Positions 1 to 11,404 of a DNA stretch of 64,000 nucleotides are shown one piece after another. The notes under the pieces are model-generated. The model had not been told where the DNA came from. It ran no database searches and was given only the letters and a program-made list of their open reading frames with translations. The translations under genes were made by a program, and so were the position numbers. Source of the stretch: Tetmemena sp. SeJ-2015 (Eukaryota > Ciliophora > Spirotrichea > Sporadotrichida > Oxytrichidae). The stretch lies in NCBI GenBank assembly GCA_027382625.1, contig JAJKFJ010022839.1:16989-80988 (forward strand), read 5' to 3'. Numbering within the stretch: position 1 is the stretch's first letter; the number at the start of each line of letters is the position of its first letter.

Positions 1-760
1 AGAATGCAGAGACAAAAATAGGGAGCAGGCACTGGCCCTCAATCAAATGCAAGTGAGAATGATAACAGCAGCAAATATAGAGACAGCAGTCAAGAATGCA
101 AATAGTGGAGGTATGCATGGAAAAATGGTTCTCTAAGTTGAAAAAGGTTTATATTGTTTATCTTTGTTACTTAAGATGAAATAATTTGTTGACAGCAAGA
201 ACAAAAATTCCCAAGATTTGAATACTACAGCTCATCATTGCTTTAATTTATTAGCTCCACTTTAGTTTAGCAACCAGTAACCACAGATAAACTAGGCTGC
301 TATTGCAAAGCTCCATTCTAACTCATTAACGAGAGTAGAGTCTAAGAAGGACTTGAACAACTTGGAGGAAAGGAAGCAGCTGAAGGCTCAACACTAAGTG
401 CAAGAAGAGTTTATCATTCATGAGAATATAAATGACAGCAGTTGCACTCCTAATGACTTTAACTTCAGCAAGTCTAAGTCGAGTCATGATGGAGCAGCAC
501 AACACAAATATTATTTATTCCCTTGTTTGTATATTTATTGCAAATAGGATAATTAAGGCACAGTCATTATCGTTCAGCTTAAATAACTGATAGCATATTT
601 GTTTGACTATATTTTGAGAAAATCAGCAGAATATACCTACTTCAGAGACCTATATTTAAAAATACATATCATTTGTCATTAATTTTACCTTGAACATGGA
701 AACTATAAAGTTAGAAGAAGTCTTATTTTTAATTAAAAGCCAGCAAGCTTGGAAATATGA
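1..760 (+). CDS. 3' part of a coiled-coil protein gene (partial)
   Basis: Two stretches read as Gln-rich ciliate protein. The first, at 2-109, is followed by GTATGC, a plausible intron or IES start. The second runs open from about 310 to a TGA at 758-760. The second contains a charged helical segment (KKDLNNLEERKQLKAQ) typical of a coiled coil, then Ser/Asn-rich sequence. Past about 510 the translation becomes hydrophobic and AT-rich, so that part may be an IES or 3' flank rather than protein. The gene starts outside the window. It is not recognised and no function is proposed. Its 3' end lies about 100 bp before the kinase gene on the same strand. Confidence 0.45.
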
Positions 761-862
761 CTGCTAACGCCATCAACAAATAAAAAGAATATGTGCTTAA
801 AATATATCTTGAAATAAGATACGATAAGTCCAAACACCAACATTATAAAACAAGAGGATTAA

Positions 863-2996
863 ATGACCTCTAGCTCTTAAAAGCAAACTCCCAAGCCCTT
901 CAATCAGCAAGACACTATCACTCCTGAAAAACAAAAGATCACTCAAATTAAAGTCTATATCAATTCATCTCATATTTTTAAAACACTATGCAAACTGAAC
1001 CCTAAAAATCTACTCAGCCCAAGGTCCTCCTCAACTAACCTTTAACTTAACTTAGATGACAAATCGTCAAATTTCAGCTAAAAGATTGATTAGAAGCCAG
1101 TCGGAAAGCAGCGACTGTATAACATATCGCAAAATACAGTCAAGAGCCCAATTGGCACTTCGCAATCTTAAAACTTCACAGCAAGCAGGCCCAAATCATA
1201 TCTTATTATATCTGCATATTAACATTCTAATCATGATGAGATAGTGGTAAGTTTAATTCTTGAGAATTAATGAAATTTAGAAATTCCCAATGAAGGCAGC
1301 TAAAGTCTTTGAAATTGTTCATGAATAAGTTGACTGACTACGAGCGTGGAGAAATCCTTGAATACCCTGAGATATATTTCTTGGGTATAGGTGCTAACAA
1401 AGTACAAGGATCGCCAAGTAATGAGCACAACTATGGGTATGACGATGATAAAGGAGACTACAAAATAGTGATGGGAGATCACATCGGATTCAGATATGAA
1501 GTCATATAATTTTTAGGCAAGGGCTCGTTTGGAACAGTAAGGATAATTATATTTATAATGAAATTGCTTAGGCTTTGAAATGCTTTGATCACAAAAAGAA
1601 GGAAGAAGTGGCTGTCAAAATTGTCAAGAATAAGAAGAAATACCAGTACCAAGCTGGTATAGAACTAAAAATTTTGAATTTCCTAAAGGAGAACGATTAA
1701 GATGATATAATGAACGTTGTTCATATGAAGGACTCAAATATTCTGAGAATATATTCATAATATTATATTTTCTAAGGACTATGTGATCTTCAGAAAGCAT
1801 TTGTGTGTTTCTTTTGAGCTTCTGAGCATGAACCTTTTTGAGTTCTTGAAAATAAATGACTTTAACGGATTTGATCACAACTTAATCAGGCGTTTTGCAA
1901 TTCAGCTTCTCTACGCTTTAAAGTATTTGAAGGAGTTCGAGATAATCACTGTGACCTGAAACCAGAGAACATTTTATTGAAGGAGCCAAATAAATCAGGC
2001 ATCAAGATAATTGACTTTGGCTCCTCAACTTTTATCAACGAGAGAGTTTACACTTACATTCAATCTCGTTTCTACAGGGCCCCAGAAATCATGCTTGGCA
2101 TTCCTTACACTTGTGCCATTGACATGTGGTCCTTTGGCTGTATCATGGCCGAGCTTTATATAGGCTATCCAATCTTTCCAGGTGAAAGTGAGAACGACCA
2201 AATGTCTAGGATCATTGAAATGTGTAACATCCCCTCCAGAGAGGTCTATGAAATATCTTAGAGGAGGCAGAAGTTTTTCAACGAGAACTCTCAAGGAGAT
2301 TACGTACCAGTCATGCTTCCCAACTCAAGAGGAAAGCTCAGAAAGCCAGGCGGTAAGCCTCTCAGTCTTTTAATTGGAGATGAGGATCCTGATTTTCTAG
2401 ACTTCGTTGAGAAGTGCTTAGACTGGAATCCAGAGACTAGACTGTCGCCTGATGATGCTCTGCGACACATCTGGGTTTTGAAGGGGCTGCCTCCCTAAGT
2501 TTTGATCCATCATCAGCGTATGCATAACATAACTACTCCTGAATTACCTGATCCAGTCAGAGAAGCAAGGGATAAATTCTTCCTAGAGGCCACGATTCAA
2601 TAGGAGAACAGTCACCAAAGCTAAATAGGCCAAAGAAGCTCACAATAGTCCAAGGAGCGATCATCCGTAATACAAAACTCTCACTCTAATTAGGCTTCAG
2701 CAGTGAACAAGAATGGGAAGATAAACAATCAGCAAAAGACGGAGACCATTAAATCACTAGAAAGGGCGCAAATTAAAAACTAACTACACCAGCTCAATCA
2801 AAACAAAACAGTAGCTCAGCAACAGCCGAGCAATCATTTCAGCTAACCTAGAAATAATAATGTCATTATTCACAACAAGATAAACTAGGGAGGAGCGCAA
2901 AATTCAATCGATAGTTCGCTAAATAGAGTTAACGGGTTTAACACACTTGAGAGGTTTGATATTTTACTATAGCTTTAATTGAGAGTAATATAGTGA
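863..2996 (+). CDS. DYRK-family dual-specificity protein kinase
   Basis: DYRK kinases autophosphorylate an activation-loop tyrosine and then phosphorylate Ser/Thr substrates. Visible in order: the DYRK-homology box before the kinase ([20 protein letters not shown]), the glycine loop GKGSFGT, the lysine in [34 protein letters not shown], the diagnostic [13 protein letters not shown] loop, DMWSFGC and the closing [14 protein letters not shown]-rich tail runs to the TGA at 2994-2996. The frame needs two IES removals (1200-1234 and 1735-1780) and two introns (1247-1280 and 1537-1571, both GTAAG...TAG). It also shows an extra T near 1310 and a missing C just before the HCD motif near 1942. The ATG at 863 opens a Ser/Gln-rich N-terminus; at least one more indel lies between it and 1190. 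Family assignment is firm, the exact N-terminus is not. Confidence 0.88.
1200..1234 (+). other. IES, pointer AATCAT (kinase gene)
   Basis: AATCAT occurs at 1194-1199 and again at 1229-1234, enclosing 29 bp of AT-rich DNA. Removing the insert and one repeat joins GPNH to DEIVKFP in one frame, leading into the DYRK-homology box after the intron at 1247-1280. Confidence 0.8.
1735..1780 (+). other. IES, pointer AAGGACT (kinase gene)
   Basis: The 7 bp repeat AAGGACT lies at 1728-1734 and 1774-1780 around 39 bp of AT-rich sequence. Excision gives [18 protein letters not shown], the expected DYRK strand-helix sequence with no gap or extra residue. There is no GT...AG pair at the ends, so this is not an intron. 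Confidence 0.93.
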
Positions 2997-3499
2997 AACA
3001 TGTATTTTAAGAGTTATTTTTAGAGCTAAGGAGGAAATCAGAAAAAGGTTGTGACCAGGGGAGGCAGAAACTACGTATCAGCGCATTAAAAATAATGATC
3101 ACTACTTGAGAACAGTAATAACTTAACAAATATGTACAAACCGTGGAAATACTAAAAATGAGCTTTTCTAATCAAAGGCTCATCAGAGAGGAAGGAAGTT
3201 CAGTATAGTCAAAAAAGCCAATCTTGTTTTAACTTTCTCTCTGAGATCGTATTAAATTTCTTCAATATTATGGACCAACCAGTGAAGTATAAATTTATAA
3301 TAAACTTAATAATTTATCGATATTGCTCGAATATAACTCTCTTATGGAATGTTTTTACCTTCTTTGTGTGTTATATTTAATTGAGTTAGTTAATATATAT
3401 CTAAGAGAGTAATAATTGAACTATTATTATATAGATAAAACATTAAGAGTATGATGGATCTTTGAAGAGCTAACATTCTTTTAGGTTTTAAGAGCAGAA
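2997..3499. other. Intergenic DNA between kinase and RPL6
   Basis: AT-rich, with no supported reading frame. It includes the 3' flank of the kinase gene and the presumed promoter of the RPL6 gene, which start about 500 bp apart on the same strand. No recognised element was seen. Confidence 0.5.
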
Positions 3500-4265
3500 A
3501 TGGTTAAGAAGTTCAGTTGGTATCCCGCAGACGACGAGAAGAAGCAACTCAAATTGAGAAAGCCCAAGAGCACTAAGTTGAGAAGTGGAATCAAGGAGGG
3601 CAGCGTACTCATCCTTCTTTCAGGCAGATTCAGAGGCAAGCGCGTTGTCTTCCTCAAGCAGCTCACTTCCGGACTCCTCCTCGTTACAGGTCCCTACAAG
3701 GTCAACGGAGTTCCCCTGAAGAGAGTGAACCAGGCCTACACCCTGACCACCAGCACCCAGGTTTCCCTCAAGGGAGTCGATTCCACCAAGGTCGATGATG
3801 CTTTGTTCAAAAAGGAGAAAACTGCCAAGAAGCAAGGTGCTGAAAAGTTCTTCAACGATGCTAACAAGGTATAATCACAATCACATTAAAAATTTTAAAA
3901 TGTCTTAAAGTGTTCAATAGTTTAAGATTGTTTCATCTCGAAGAGCTTATAATGACTCCGATTGACATTTTAAGAGAAATGTATATAAAATGGGTTTTTA
4001 GAAAATTTATAATTAATTTGAACCTAAGTTGAATTGATTATAAGGACTGAGTTCACATAGAAATTTCTATTGCACCAAGAAAATCAGTAGTTGACCTTAT
4101 TTTTAGAAGAAGGAAGTCTCAGCTGAGAGACTTACCGCCCAGAAGGCCATTGACACCGCCATCTTGTCGAACATCAAGGCTTCCGGAGAGCCCCTCCTCA
4201 GAAAGTACCTCAACGCTCGCTTCACCCTCGGAAACAACGACAAGCCCCACGCTTTGAAGTTCTGA
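3500..4265 (+). CDS. RPL6: 60S ribosomal protein L6 (eL6)
   Basis: Component of the large cytosolic ribosomal subunit. Exon 1 (3500-3868) and exon 2 (4107-4265) join in frame to 175 residues ending in TGA. Family features: the KOW-like segment with GSVLILLSGRFRGKRVVFLK, then LLLVTGPYKVNGVPLKRVNQ, and the C-terminal LRKYLNARFTLGNNDKPHAL. It is shorter than the animal protein because the basic N-terminal extension is reduced. The exons are far richer in G and C at third positions than the surroundings and almost free of TAA/TAG, consistent with high expression. The intervening 238 bp has GT...TTTTTAG ends and is several times longer than other introns here, so it may be an intron holding an IES. 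No frameshift was seen. Confidence 0.93.
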
Positions 4266-4525
4266 TTCCAACGACCCCCAGCGTCTCTTCTTCTCGTTTG
4301 AGTGCTGCTCAGTTGCGCATCCACGAGGAGCTTATTCACATAAAACACTTAAACACCACTCTCTCTTCTCTTGTGTATTATGCGAGCGATATAGATCTTT
4401 TTAGTCTGTTTGTTTTCCTTCTATTGATATTTATATTTATTAGCAATCCACTATCATTTATCAAATAGATCGCTACCTTAATATTCTCAAATTTAAGCAC
4501 ATACAAAGATACATTTATGTGTATC

Positions 4526-5332
4526 TCATTTGTTTAATAAGGCTGTCATTATTCTCCCTACTATATTTTTTCTCTTAACCTCAATAAATATTATTCTATG
4601 AGCTAGTTATTTGAAATGATCAAGAATATTTATTAAATTGATTTTTAAGAGAAATCGAAACTAAAAATAAATCTACTCCTTCATCATCTTCTGTACTAGC
4701 CTCTCTCTCTTAATTAAAATTAATTAAAAACTTATAGTAGAAATTTAAAATCTTTATTGATTTGAGTTGGGTGGGATTTGAGACTGATACATTCCATTCA
4801 CTTAATAGGAGGTTTGTTGATTATTGGCTCTGTGAGTTGGAAGATTCGACTTCTTTTTGTATTACTACTGCTATTATCCTGTCCCATGAGAGTTGACTGG
4901 TTGCGTCTCGCTATAGTAGTCATCAAAATCTTCTTAAAAGTGTTAGCCCTCGTAGTTCAATCCACTCTTATAATTTTAATTGCTCTTGTAGCCAGTGTAA
5001 TTCTACTGCTCTGACTGTGCTGGATAGTGTTGTGGGGCTTAATTTGCTCTCTGCAGATTTCGTTTATGAGTTCCTTAATTAAATAGGGACATCTTTAATA
5101 TATATTTGTGTTAATTATAGTTTGAATTGTTGCTTCCACCTGAAATATATCAAATTAAATAGGACTGAATCATAGTGGGCATGATTTCTCTAGTCCTAAG
5201 TCTTTGCATTATTGCTTTACTGGCCTTTTCCATTTTTGTAATTAAAATGATTTTAATTAAGAATAAGTATATTATAATTAGAGTGGTTGCTGCTGCCATT
5301 TGATTTGGGTTGGTAGTTTTGCTATTAGCCAT
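4526..5332 (-). CDS. Small Q/N/Y-rich protein of unknown function
   Basis: The ATG at 5332-5330 opens a helical N-terminal segment that includes AIMQRLRTREIMPTMIQSYL. Two pointer-flanked inserts interrupt it (5240-5275 and 5088-5152). After removal the frame continues as KELINEICREQIKPHNTIQ. One base is then out of register, after which a Gln/Asn/Tyr-rich low-complexity region follows (for example NYTGYKSNQNYKSG). The frame can be read on to a TGA at 4528-4526, but the last 60 codons are AT-rich and less convincing. I do not recognise the family. It lies tail to tail with RPL6 (about 260 bp apart) and head-on to the LINE insertion. Confidence 0.55.
5088..5163 (-). other. IES with 11 bp pointer AATTAAATAGG
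   Basis: The 11 bp direct repeat lies at 5077-5087 and 5153-5163, enclosing 65 bp. On the minus strand the frame hits TGA inside the insert. Excision joins IQSYLI directly to KELINEI. This is the longest pointer found in the window. Confidence 0.78.
5245..5280 (-). other. Probable IES, pointer TAATTA
   Basis: TAATTA lies at 5239-5244 and 5275-5280 (a third copy lies inside, at 5254-5259). The 36 bp period is a multiple of three, so the frame stays open with or without it. Retention would add 12 very hydrophobic residues to an otherwise polar protein, which favours elimination. Confidence 0.55.
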
Positions 5333-5679
5333 TCAGACTATTTTTAGAGTTTATTTGTCTGATTTTTTCTTCCTCCTACTTCAAGGTTAACTTAAAATAA
5401 TTTAATTATTAATTAGTTTTAACTCATGCTCAATATCCTTATTGATCACTATTCTTCGTGACTATGTCTAATTATAGCAAAACTACACTTTAAGTGAAAG
5501 AAGGTGATATAAAATATAATAGATTTCATTTGTCTATAGAAAATAATTCAAGTTGTTTAAAAATTAAATTATCAGATATTATAACTTAACTAATCTTAAA
5601 TATCTTTTATCTCGTGTTTATATATAAATTCAATAATTTAAATTATTAAATAAGGAAGGTAATAAATAGGACGAGTGCT

Positions 5680-7179
5680 ATGAGTGGTCCATACCTTCTA
5701 CAGAAGAACAAACTTTCTGTTTTATCTTGGAATTGCGCTGGGTTTAACCCCCAAAAGGTCATAGATCTCCTCCACTAGGTTAATACCTACAAGCCAGAGA
5801 TCATATGCATCCAAGAAAACATGAACACCGCGGTTCCTATTGAAGGATACGAATTTCACGTGGCCAAATCATGGTCCACACCTACTAGACATGGTACCCT
5901 AACTTACATCAAGAAGAACCTTGGAAGAGTCCAATTTGAAACCTCTATGTCCAACATTGGAATTACTAGACTCTTAGATTTGGGTATCAACATCATTAAT
6001 GCCTACATCCCCTTCTCTGAAAAACATCGACATGACATCTTTAGAGAACACATTGACTAAAACATGAGATCTAATGGTGGGAAAAACATTCTTGCCGGAG
6101 ACCTTAACTACCTCTCAAAATTTGTCAACAACGACTTTGCCATCACTCGAATTGGTTAAGAAGGTGTTTCCAAGATCGACTACATCTACTCCCCTACAAT
6201 TCCAACGGAAAGGAAAGAAGTCAGACTTTCATCGTCAGACCATCTTTTCCTTGTCAGACAATTTCAGATCAGAAAAGTATACCGATAAACTATACGGATC
6301 GGTAAAGAAAAAGTGAACAGAATTCTGAGGAAGGGTGAACTAAATTTCGGAGCAAAACAAATGAAACTTTAAAAAACTCTAAGAGCACTTAAGAATCATA
6401 CTGTCTCCAGAGACACAATCCTCGAAAGAATTAGATATGCCTGGGATTGCAGAGACATGAAACAAGTCCACGCTCTTGCTAAAAAGCTCCAAAAATACAA
6501 GGAATCGAAGTTTGTTCAAGCTATCAGAGGCGAAAGCATATGGGACACTGATAAACTTATTGCAAAGAAGTTTATTCAGATGCTTTCTAGTATCTACTAC
6601 AAACCCATTCGGAAAAAATATGTCCACTTTAATCAACTTGAACTTGGAACATATTATTATTATAAAGCCCTTGGCCCTTTAATGTCAGATGTAATCAGAA
6701 ATATATCTGCTGACAAAGCCCTGGGACCCGATGGAATATCAGACAAATGGATAAGAAAACGTAGAAACGGCGAAGAATTTATGGCGTTCCTTGAACAATG
6801 GATGAGGGGTTCGAGACCCACTCCCAAGGACAATCTTGAAGCCAATTTATTCCTTCTATCCAAAGAAGATACTAACATACCACCAATTGGTAGAATAAGA
6901 CCTCTAGCTGCCTATTCCCCAATCAGGAAAGGAATGGAAACTGTTCTTGATAGAATTGATTCAGATGCCCAATGGGCTATGATTGACAAAAATCAACATG
7001 GTTTCAGACCTGGCTCTCAAATTTAATACCCTACACAAGAACTGATTGAAGAATTAGCAAGCGAATCCTGGGACTATGCTTGGTTCATAGACTTCTCAGA
7101 TGCATACAACACAATCTATTAGCCCATACTAATCGAAGAGCTCAACAGAAGACGCAAGATTATGAACGATTGTGATTGA
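5680..7179 (+). CDS. LINE ORF: endonuclease plus truncated reverse transcriptase
   Basis: A 499-residue frame, uninterrupted when TAA/TAG are read as Gln, ending at TGA 7177-7179. Residues about 10-200 match an apurinic-type endonuclease/exonuclease/phosphatase fold: LSVLSWNCAGF, PEIICIQENM, NILAGDLNYL, KIDYIYS and a final SSSDHLFLV. From about residue 255 comes the reverse transcriptase thumb-fingers region: DKALGPDGISDKWI, then PLAAYSPIRKGME and NQHGFRPGSQ. Motif A, FIDFSDAYNT, carries the first catalytic Asp. Translation ends about 20 residues later, so the YxDD motif and thumb are absent and the protein cannot be an active polymerase. Like the host genes, it uses TAA/TAG for Gln. Confidence 0.85.
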
Positions 7180-7226
7180 TTAACACGGGAGTGGTCGTTA
7201 TGACTTCCCTAAGTTTAACATATAAC

Positions 7227-7256
7227 ACGCAAGACGCTAGTTCGTCTAAAATGCGT
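7227..7256 (+). other. LINE 3' stem-loop
   Basis: ACGCA-AGACG, loop CTAGTT, CGTCT, a four-A bulge, TGCGT. The two perfect 5 bp stems sit immediately before the TTA-repeat tail. LINE reverse transcriptases of several clades recognise such a 3' hairpin; that role is inferred here. Confidence 0.6.
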
Positions 7257-7285
7257 TGTTATTATTATTATTATTATATAAATTC

Positions 7286-7606
7286 TTTATTTTAATTTGC
7301 TAATGGTAATAGTTGCTTTTGGAGGAAGGTTTTTTCTCTTGCTTTGTAAATTTGAAGAAGTGACTTTAATTTCTTTCTCCTCCTCTTGCATATTTGGGTA
7401 TTCAATCTTCACTACCCTTCTGCTTTATTCCTAAATTAATTAAATTATTTCATGGTTATATTATATACTAAATCGTGATCAAATCTTTCAATTTTATAAC
7501 TGAAAGATATAATTAATTTTTAAATTCTTTTTAAATTAAGATAAATATTTCATAATTTTTATTAAATTGTAAAATATTAAAAATGCAACAAAACATAAGC
7601 AGATAT
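7286..7606. other. AT-rich spacer, nothing recognised
   Basis: The stretch between the LINE target-site duplication and the 3' end of the next minus-strand gene. Very AT-rich, with no coherent coding in either direction. Confidence 0.5.
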
Positions 7607-10600
7607 TCAGATTGGGATGATCCATATTGAAATTAATAGAAGCAACAATTTATTTTAAGTTAATTGCTAATTATATTTATTAACATATTCCTGAGAAGAT
7701 GACTTAGACTTGCTTTAGTTCTAATCAGTCAATTAAGTCTAATTAACAGCAGCTACTTTACTCTCCTCCGGCTGCTTCTATTTAAAGCATAAAGCTTACT
7801 TATAATTATAATCTTTTAAATTAAATAAGATAATTTGGATTACAACAAAATTTCTCGATTAAGAATTGACCTATAAAATGATACAAAAAAATCTCCGAGT
7901 TTTACTCTGATTTAGTGTGTTTAATAATTCGACAAAGATATTACATTTTTATTAAAAAAGTCTATATTTCATAAAAATATTATACATAATACCCTATTTG
8001 ATTTCCAAACGGTAGTTTTTAAAAATAATTTCTTGCAATATACCTAATCTTCTTACTCTGAGCTACTTACATTTGTCGTAAGAGTGTTCTAAATATTTTG
8101 TTCTACTACATTCTTTTAACTTTGGGATACTGATCTTTCCCTTGATCCTTTTCTAATTTATTCCTTGTGTATAATGACTGGAGTTTAAACAACTTTAGTT
8201 TTTTAAATTGAGAATTTAAAATCTTTGAAGTTCTATTCCTTAGGATCAGAAATTGTTTAAGGACTTTTTTTAGGTGATAGGAATAATTTAAACATAAAAA
8301 ATAAATGTGGTAAATGAGTCTATGGACTCTTAGGAGGTAGATGCGATTCTTTGAATTGAGTTTCTAATTTGACTTCTTAGATTATAGTTTCTTATTGAAG
8401 AGAAGGCTTGCTTTCTTCAAGAGGGTTTAAATCTTACTCTATTGATGATTATTCGGTAACATTTATTTGGTTTTATTATCCAAAATAAATTAAATCTAGC
8501 AATGACAAATTTTAAATTTAAGATACTTAATTAAATTAATTCTATATTAAAATTCAGATTTTAAGTTTTGAGCTTTTTCATCTTACATTTAAGGATTTTA
8601 AGGTTGACTTTCTTTTTCAATACTCGGGTTTGTTTCACAATTTTCTATAGCATTTACCTTTTCTAACTGGTTTGAATTTCTGAGTGCTGGGAGTTCCTCA
8701 CCCAAAGACTATAAATTTTCTATGATTTCTAGTTTCGTGTTCTAAAATTTCTATTTACTTGGACTTTCGAGGATTTGACTATTCTTTCTCTTCATCTATG
8801 GTTTGGGGATATGAGTGAATGAATTATTCCTGCTCAAACTCTACTTCACATTCCCGTTATTTTAAATCTACTAAGTTTTGCTCTCCTCCGCGTCTGTGTT
8901 ATTAGCTCTCATGCTCTTATCCTATTTATACAAATATAAATTTATATTATTTCGAGAAAGGGCTTTCTCCAAAGCTTTTATTCATAGCTCTGCGATTTAA
9001 AAAAGACTTGCTATTACTCTTAGAGTTATTAATGCTTCCTTTTTCTGAGTTAGGATCTATATTCCTCCCTCTCCCACCTGCTGTGCTTTCATCGCTACTA
9101 CCGTTTATACTTCCCCTCCCTAGTCTTTAGTAGCTTCCCATGGAGGAAGGAGCATTTTAACTCTACTCCCCTGCTGATTGATTTCCCATATTCTATTTCA
9201 GTCTATGATACTACTCCTATGAATAATCTAAAAGGGAGGGAACATATAAACTCAGATAACTTGTTGTACTGTTTTTCTTCATTATCAAGATAAGCCCTCA
9301 TTTAATATTTCTTGTGTAATTTTTCTTTCACAACCTAACCCAGCTGATTTAAATCTCTATCGTGAATCAAATTGATGTGATCCCTCTTGAAAACTTTAGT
9401 AAAGTATCTTTTTGCTTCATCTCTCCCATGGATGTAGATGAAAATTTTGTACTACTACTTCTTGTCAAAGTGCTTTATCTCTATGCCCTTAAAAGACACT
9501 AAAGCTTGATCTCCACTCATATCCTTCCCACTCGCATAAACTTAGTACTGCTCTTTTAATTATTTCTCTAGAGAAGCAATAGACACATCTTAAAAGCATT
9601 ATAAAAGTTGCTACAATGCATAATAAATCTTCAATTTTAATGTTCTCTATGTGTAACTTCACTTTGAAGGGAGGGATAGTCTCATCAATTGCATAAAGGA
9701 AGAACTTTAGGTTATTATTATATTTAGATCTGTACAACGAATTTGGGTTCGATAAAGAAAATAAAAATAGATCGTCCTTTAGGGATCATTTAGCGTAAAT
9801 TATATTTTTGGAAGCATTAAAAAAATAAGTATCAATTGTCTAAGCTCCCATATTAGGACTTAATGCTATTATTCTGCATGGAATTAGGCTTTCCAGCAGG
9901 GTTTTACTTCTTCTTTCCTTTTCCTTTTTTATTTTAATTTTTAATCTAAACTTGTCCTCCAGTGGCTCCCTCTTCCAAGCCTATCTGAACCTATTTACTG
10001 CGAGAATTATTTTGAGATTTCTCAAACTCAGAACCACTATTTTCAGCACTTTGGAAGTTCTTTTTACCTTTAGGCTATTTTTGAATCGGCTGATTGTTTT
10101 TCTCTTGATCTTGAAACTTTTGCATTTTAGCATTTAATTTACAATGAAATATATAAACTAGGGCTCCTAATAAGTTGGTGTTACCTAATTATAATTCTAG
10201 TAGTTTGGTTGAATTTATTGGTAGTTCTGATTATCTTAGTATTGATTTTAATTTAGCTATGGGTATTGCTACTGATAAGGAGCATTGAAAACATTTTGCT
10301 GCTGATTATAACTCTAGGTGTATGGCTGGCTATAGAAACCATTTGAAGGGGCGTTCATAGGTGGAGGAGGGAGGTAAGCAGTATTCAATCTCTAAAGTTG
10401 GATCTGAATCTACACCTACTGCTGTTGGTAGGCTATAAGTTGCCTCAAAAGCTCTTACTGTTCTAAAATGAAAGCTGCCTGCTACTGAGGAGACATCTAA
10501 TCGAAATGAGGGGGAAGTTGAGGATTAGTAGGCACAGCCAAGTTTGAATACATAGGATTTTAGTTTAATGGGAGATTCTGGTATTGATTCTATGAGAACC

Positions 10601-11404
10601 CTTGACTGTAGAGTTGATTGTTGCTATCACCATAGGAGATAGGCTAAGTATATTACTAATAATTGGAATTCTGGAAGGATAGCGGAATTTAGTTACAAGT
10701 GTTCGCATCTTACATTTAGGGGAACTTTACGTCAGAGGGAATAGCTGGTTAATGATTTTCATAATCATAAGGTGGATTTACAGTATTAGGGTACTAAATT
10801 GTACCCATCTCGGGGGGCGATTGCTCTGGGTGAATATGAAAATTAAAGCTTAATTTAGAATTAAGTTTACAGCTTCTTAATTATCGAAAACTTATTGTTG
10901 TTGCTAATTTGTAATGCTGTCTTAGCTTTAAGTTGGCTATTCTTGTAATGGGACTGCTTGATTTTTATTATTTGTGGTATTTCCATCTTCACTCTCATCT
11001 TCACCATCGTAGTCCTAGTCGTCCGAAGAATCTAGCCTATTCCAGTCTTGCTGCTGAATCAGAGCAAAATGGATTTATCTTTAAATTATTTCATCAGAAT
11101 ATTTCTAATCCTTACTTATTTATAAATTGCTTTTGATAAGAGTTCAATTTAAAATTCTCAACACAATATTTTATTTGCTTGTTCTTATTTTAAATTCTTG
11201 ACTTAAATTTATTAATCTCTGTTTCTGTTAACTATTTTTATAATAAAGAATTGTAAAAATATAATTAAGATTAAATTTAATTTAATTTTCAATTTAACCA
11301 TAAGTTTATAATATTTTTAAAATAAATAATTGTTTGTATATGACTTACTTTAGTTTCATTTCCTCTTGCAGAAGTTTCTGCTTCAAATCTACACTATTCA
11401 TCAT
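7607..11404 (-). CDS. Long Q/N-rich protein of unknown function with several IESs
   Basis: Starts at ATG 11404-11402 (MMNSVDLKQKLLQEEMKL). A GTAAGT intron of about 245 bp follows, then a long Gln/Asn/Pro/Tyr-rich region with repeated NQ, YQ and QQ runs and one acidic patch (DSSDDQDYDGEDESEDG). A Lys/Gln-rich linker comes next, then a folded-looking segment with KVKLHIENIKIED and KIFIYIHGRDEAKRYFTKVF, then more Ser/Gln-rich sequence to TGA 7609-7607. Three IESs (10119-10159, 9777-9840, 9592-9631) restore frame. A C-run near 10824 seems one base short, and further breaks between 7640 and 9090 are unresolved, so the C-terminal half is approximate. The family is not recognised. Low-complexity regions like this are common in RNA-binding or condensate-forming proteins, but nothing here proves that. 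Confidence 0.6.
9592..9631 (-). other. IES, pointer ATCTT (AAGAT on coding strand)
   Basis: ATCTT at 9587-9591 and 9627-9631 around 35 bp. Excision joins HIENIKIEDVSIASLEKQL in one frame; without it the frame is lost. Confidence 0.82.
9777..9840 (-). other. IES, pointer GTC (GAC on coding strand)
   Basis: GTC at 9774-9776 and 9838-9840 around 61 bp containing an in-frame TGA. Excision joins QYGSLDDLFLFSLSNPNS in frame. The 3 bp repeat alone is weak evidence; the frame restoration carries it. Confidence 0.65.
10119..10159 (-). other. IES, pointer AAACT (AGTTT on coding strand)
   Basis: AAACT at 10114-10118 and 10155-10159 around 36 bp. Excision joins PTYQEPQFQDQEKNNQP and connects the two long Q-rich frames. 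Confidence 0.8.

Larger units (their letters stand above)
5621..7285 (+). mobile_element. Non-LTR (LINE) retrotransposon, internally deleted copy
   Basis: The element runs from about 5632 to 7274. It is flanked by the identical 11 bp TATATAAATTC at 5621-5631 and 7275-7285, which I read as a target-site duplication. It contains one open frame (5680-7179) with an endonuclease domain and the start of a reverse transcriptase. A short 3' segment follows with a stem-loop at 7227-7256, then a TTA-repeat tail at 7257-7274. An intact 3' end with missing RT motifs B-E means an internal deletion rather than ordinary 5' truncation. It sits between two divergently oriented genes and would be germline-limited. 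Confidence 0.8.

Noticed and set aside
863..2996. Calling the kinase a pseudogene because of several frame breaks
   Set aside because: Two breaks are removed exactly by pointer-flanked IES excision and two by GTAAG introns; the remaining ones are single bases. All catalytic motifs are intact.
4778..5014. Hydrophobic 78-residue plus-strand frame resembling a membrane protein
   Set aside because: It is antisense to the Q-rich minus-strand gene at 4526-5332; Gln/Asn/Tyr codons read backwards give Leu/Ile/Val.
10150..11140. A long plus-strand frame containing TGA codons that could be read as Trp
   Set aside because: The minus strand of the same region reads as continuous Q/N-rich protein with TAA/TAG as Gln and IES-restored frames. 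The plus frame is its shadow, so there is no evidence for TGA as Trp.
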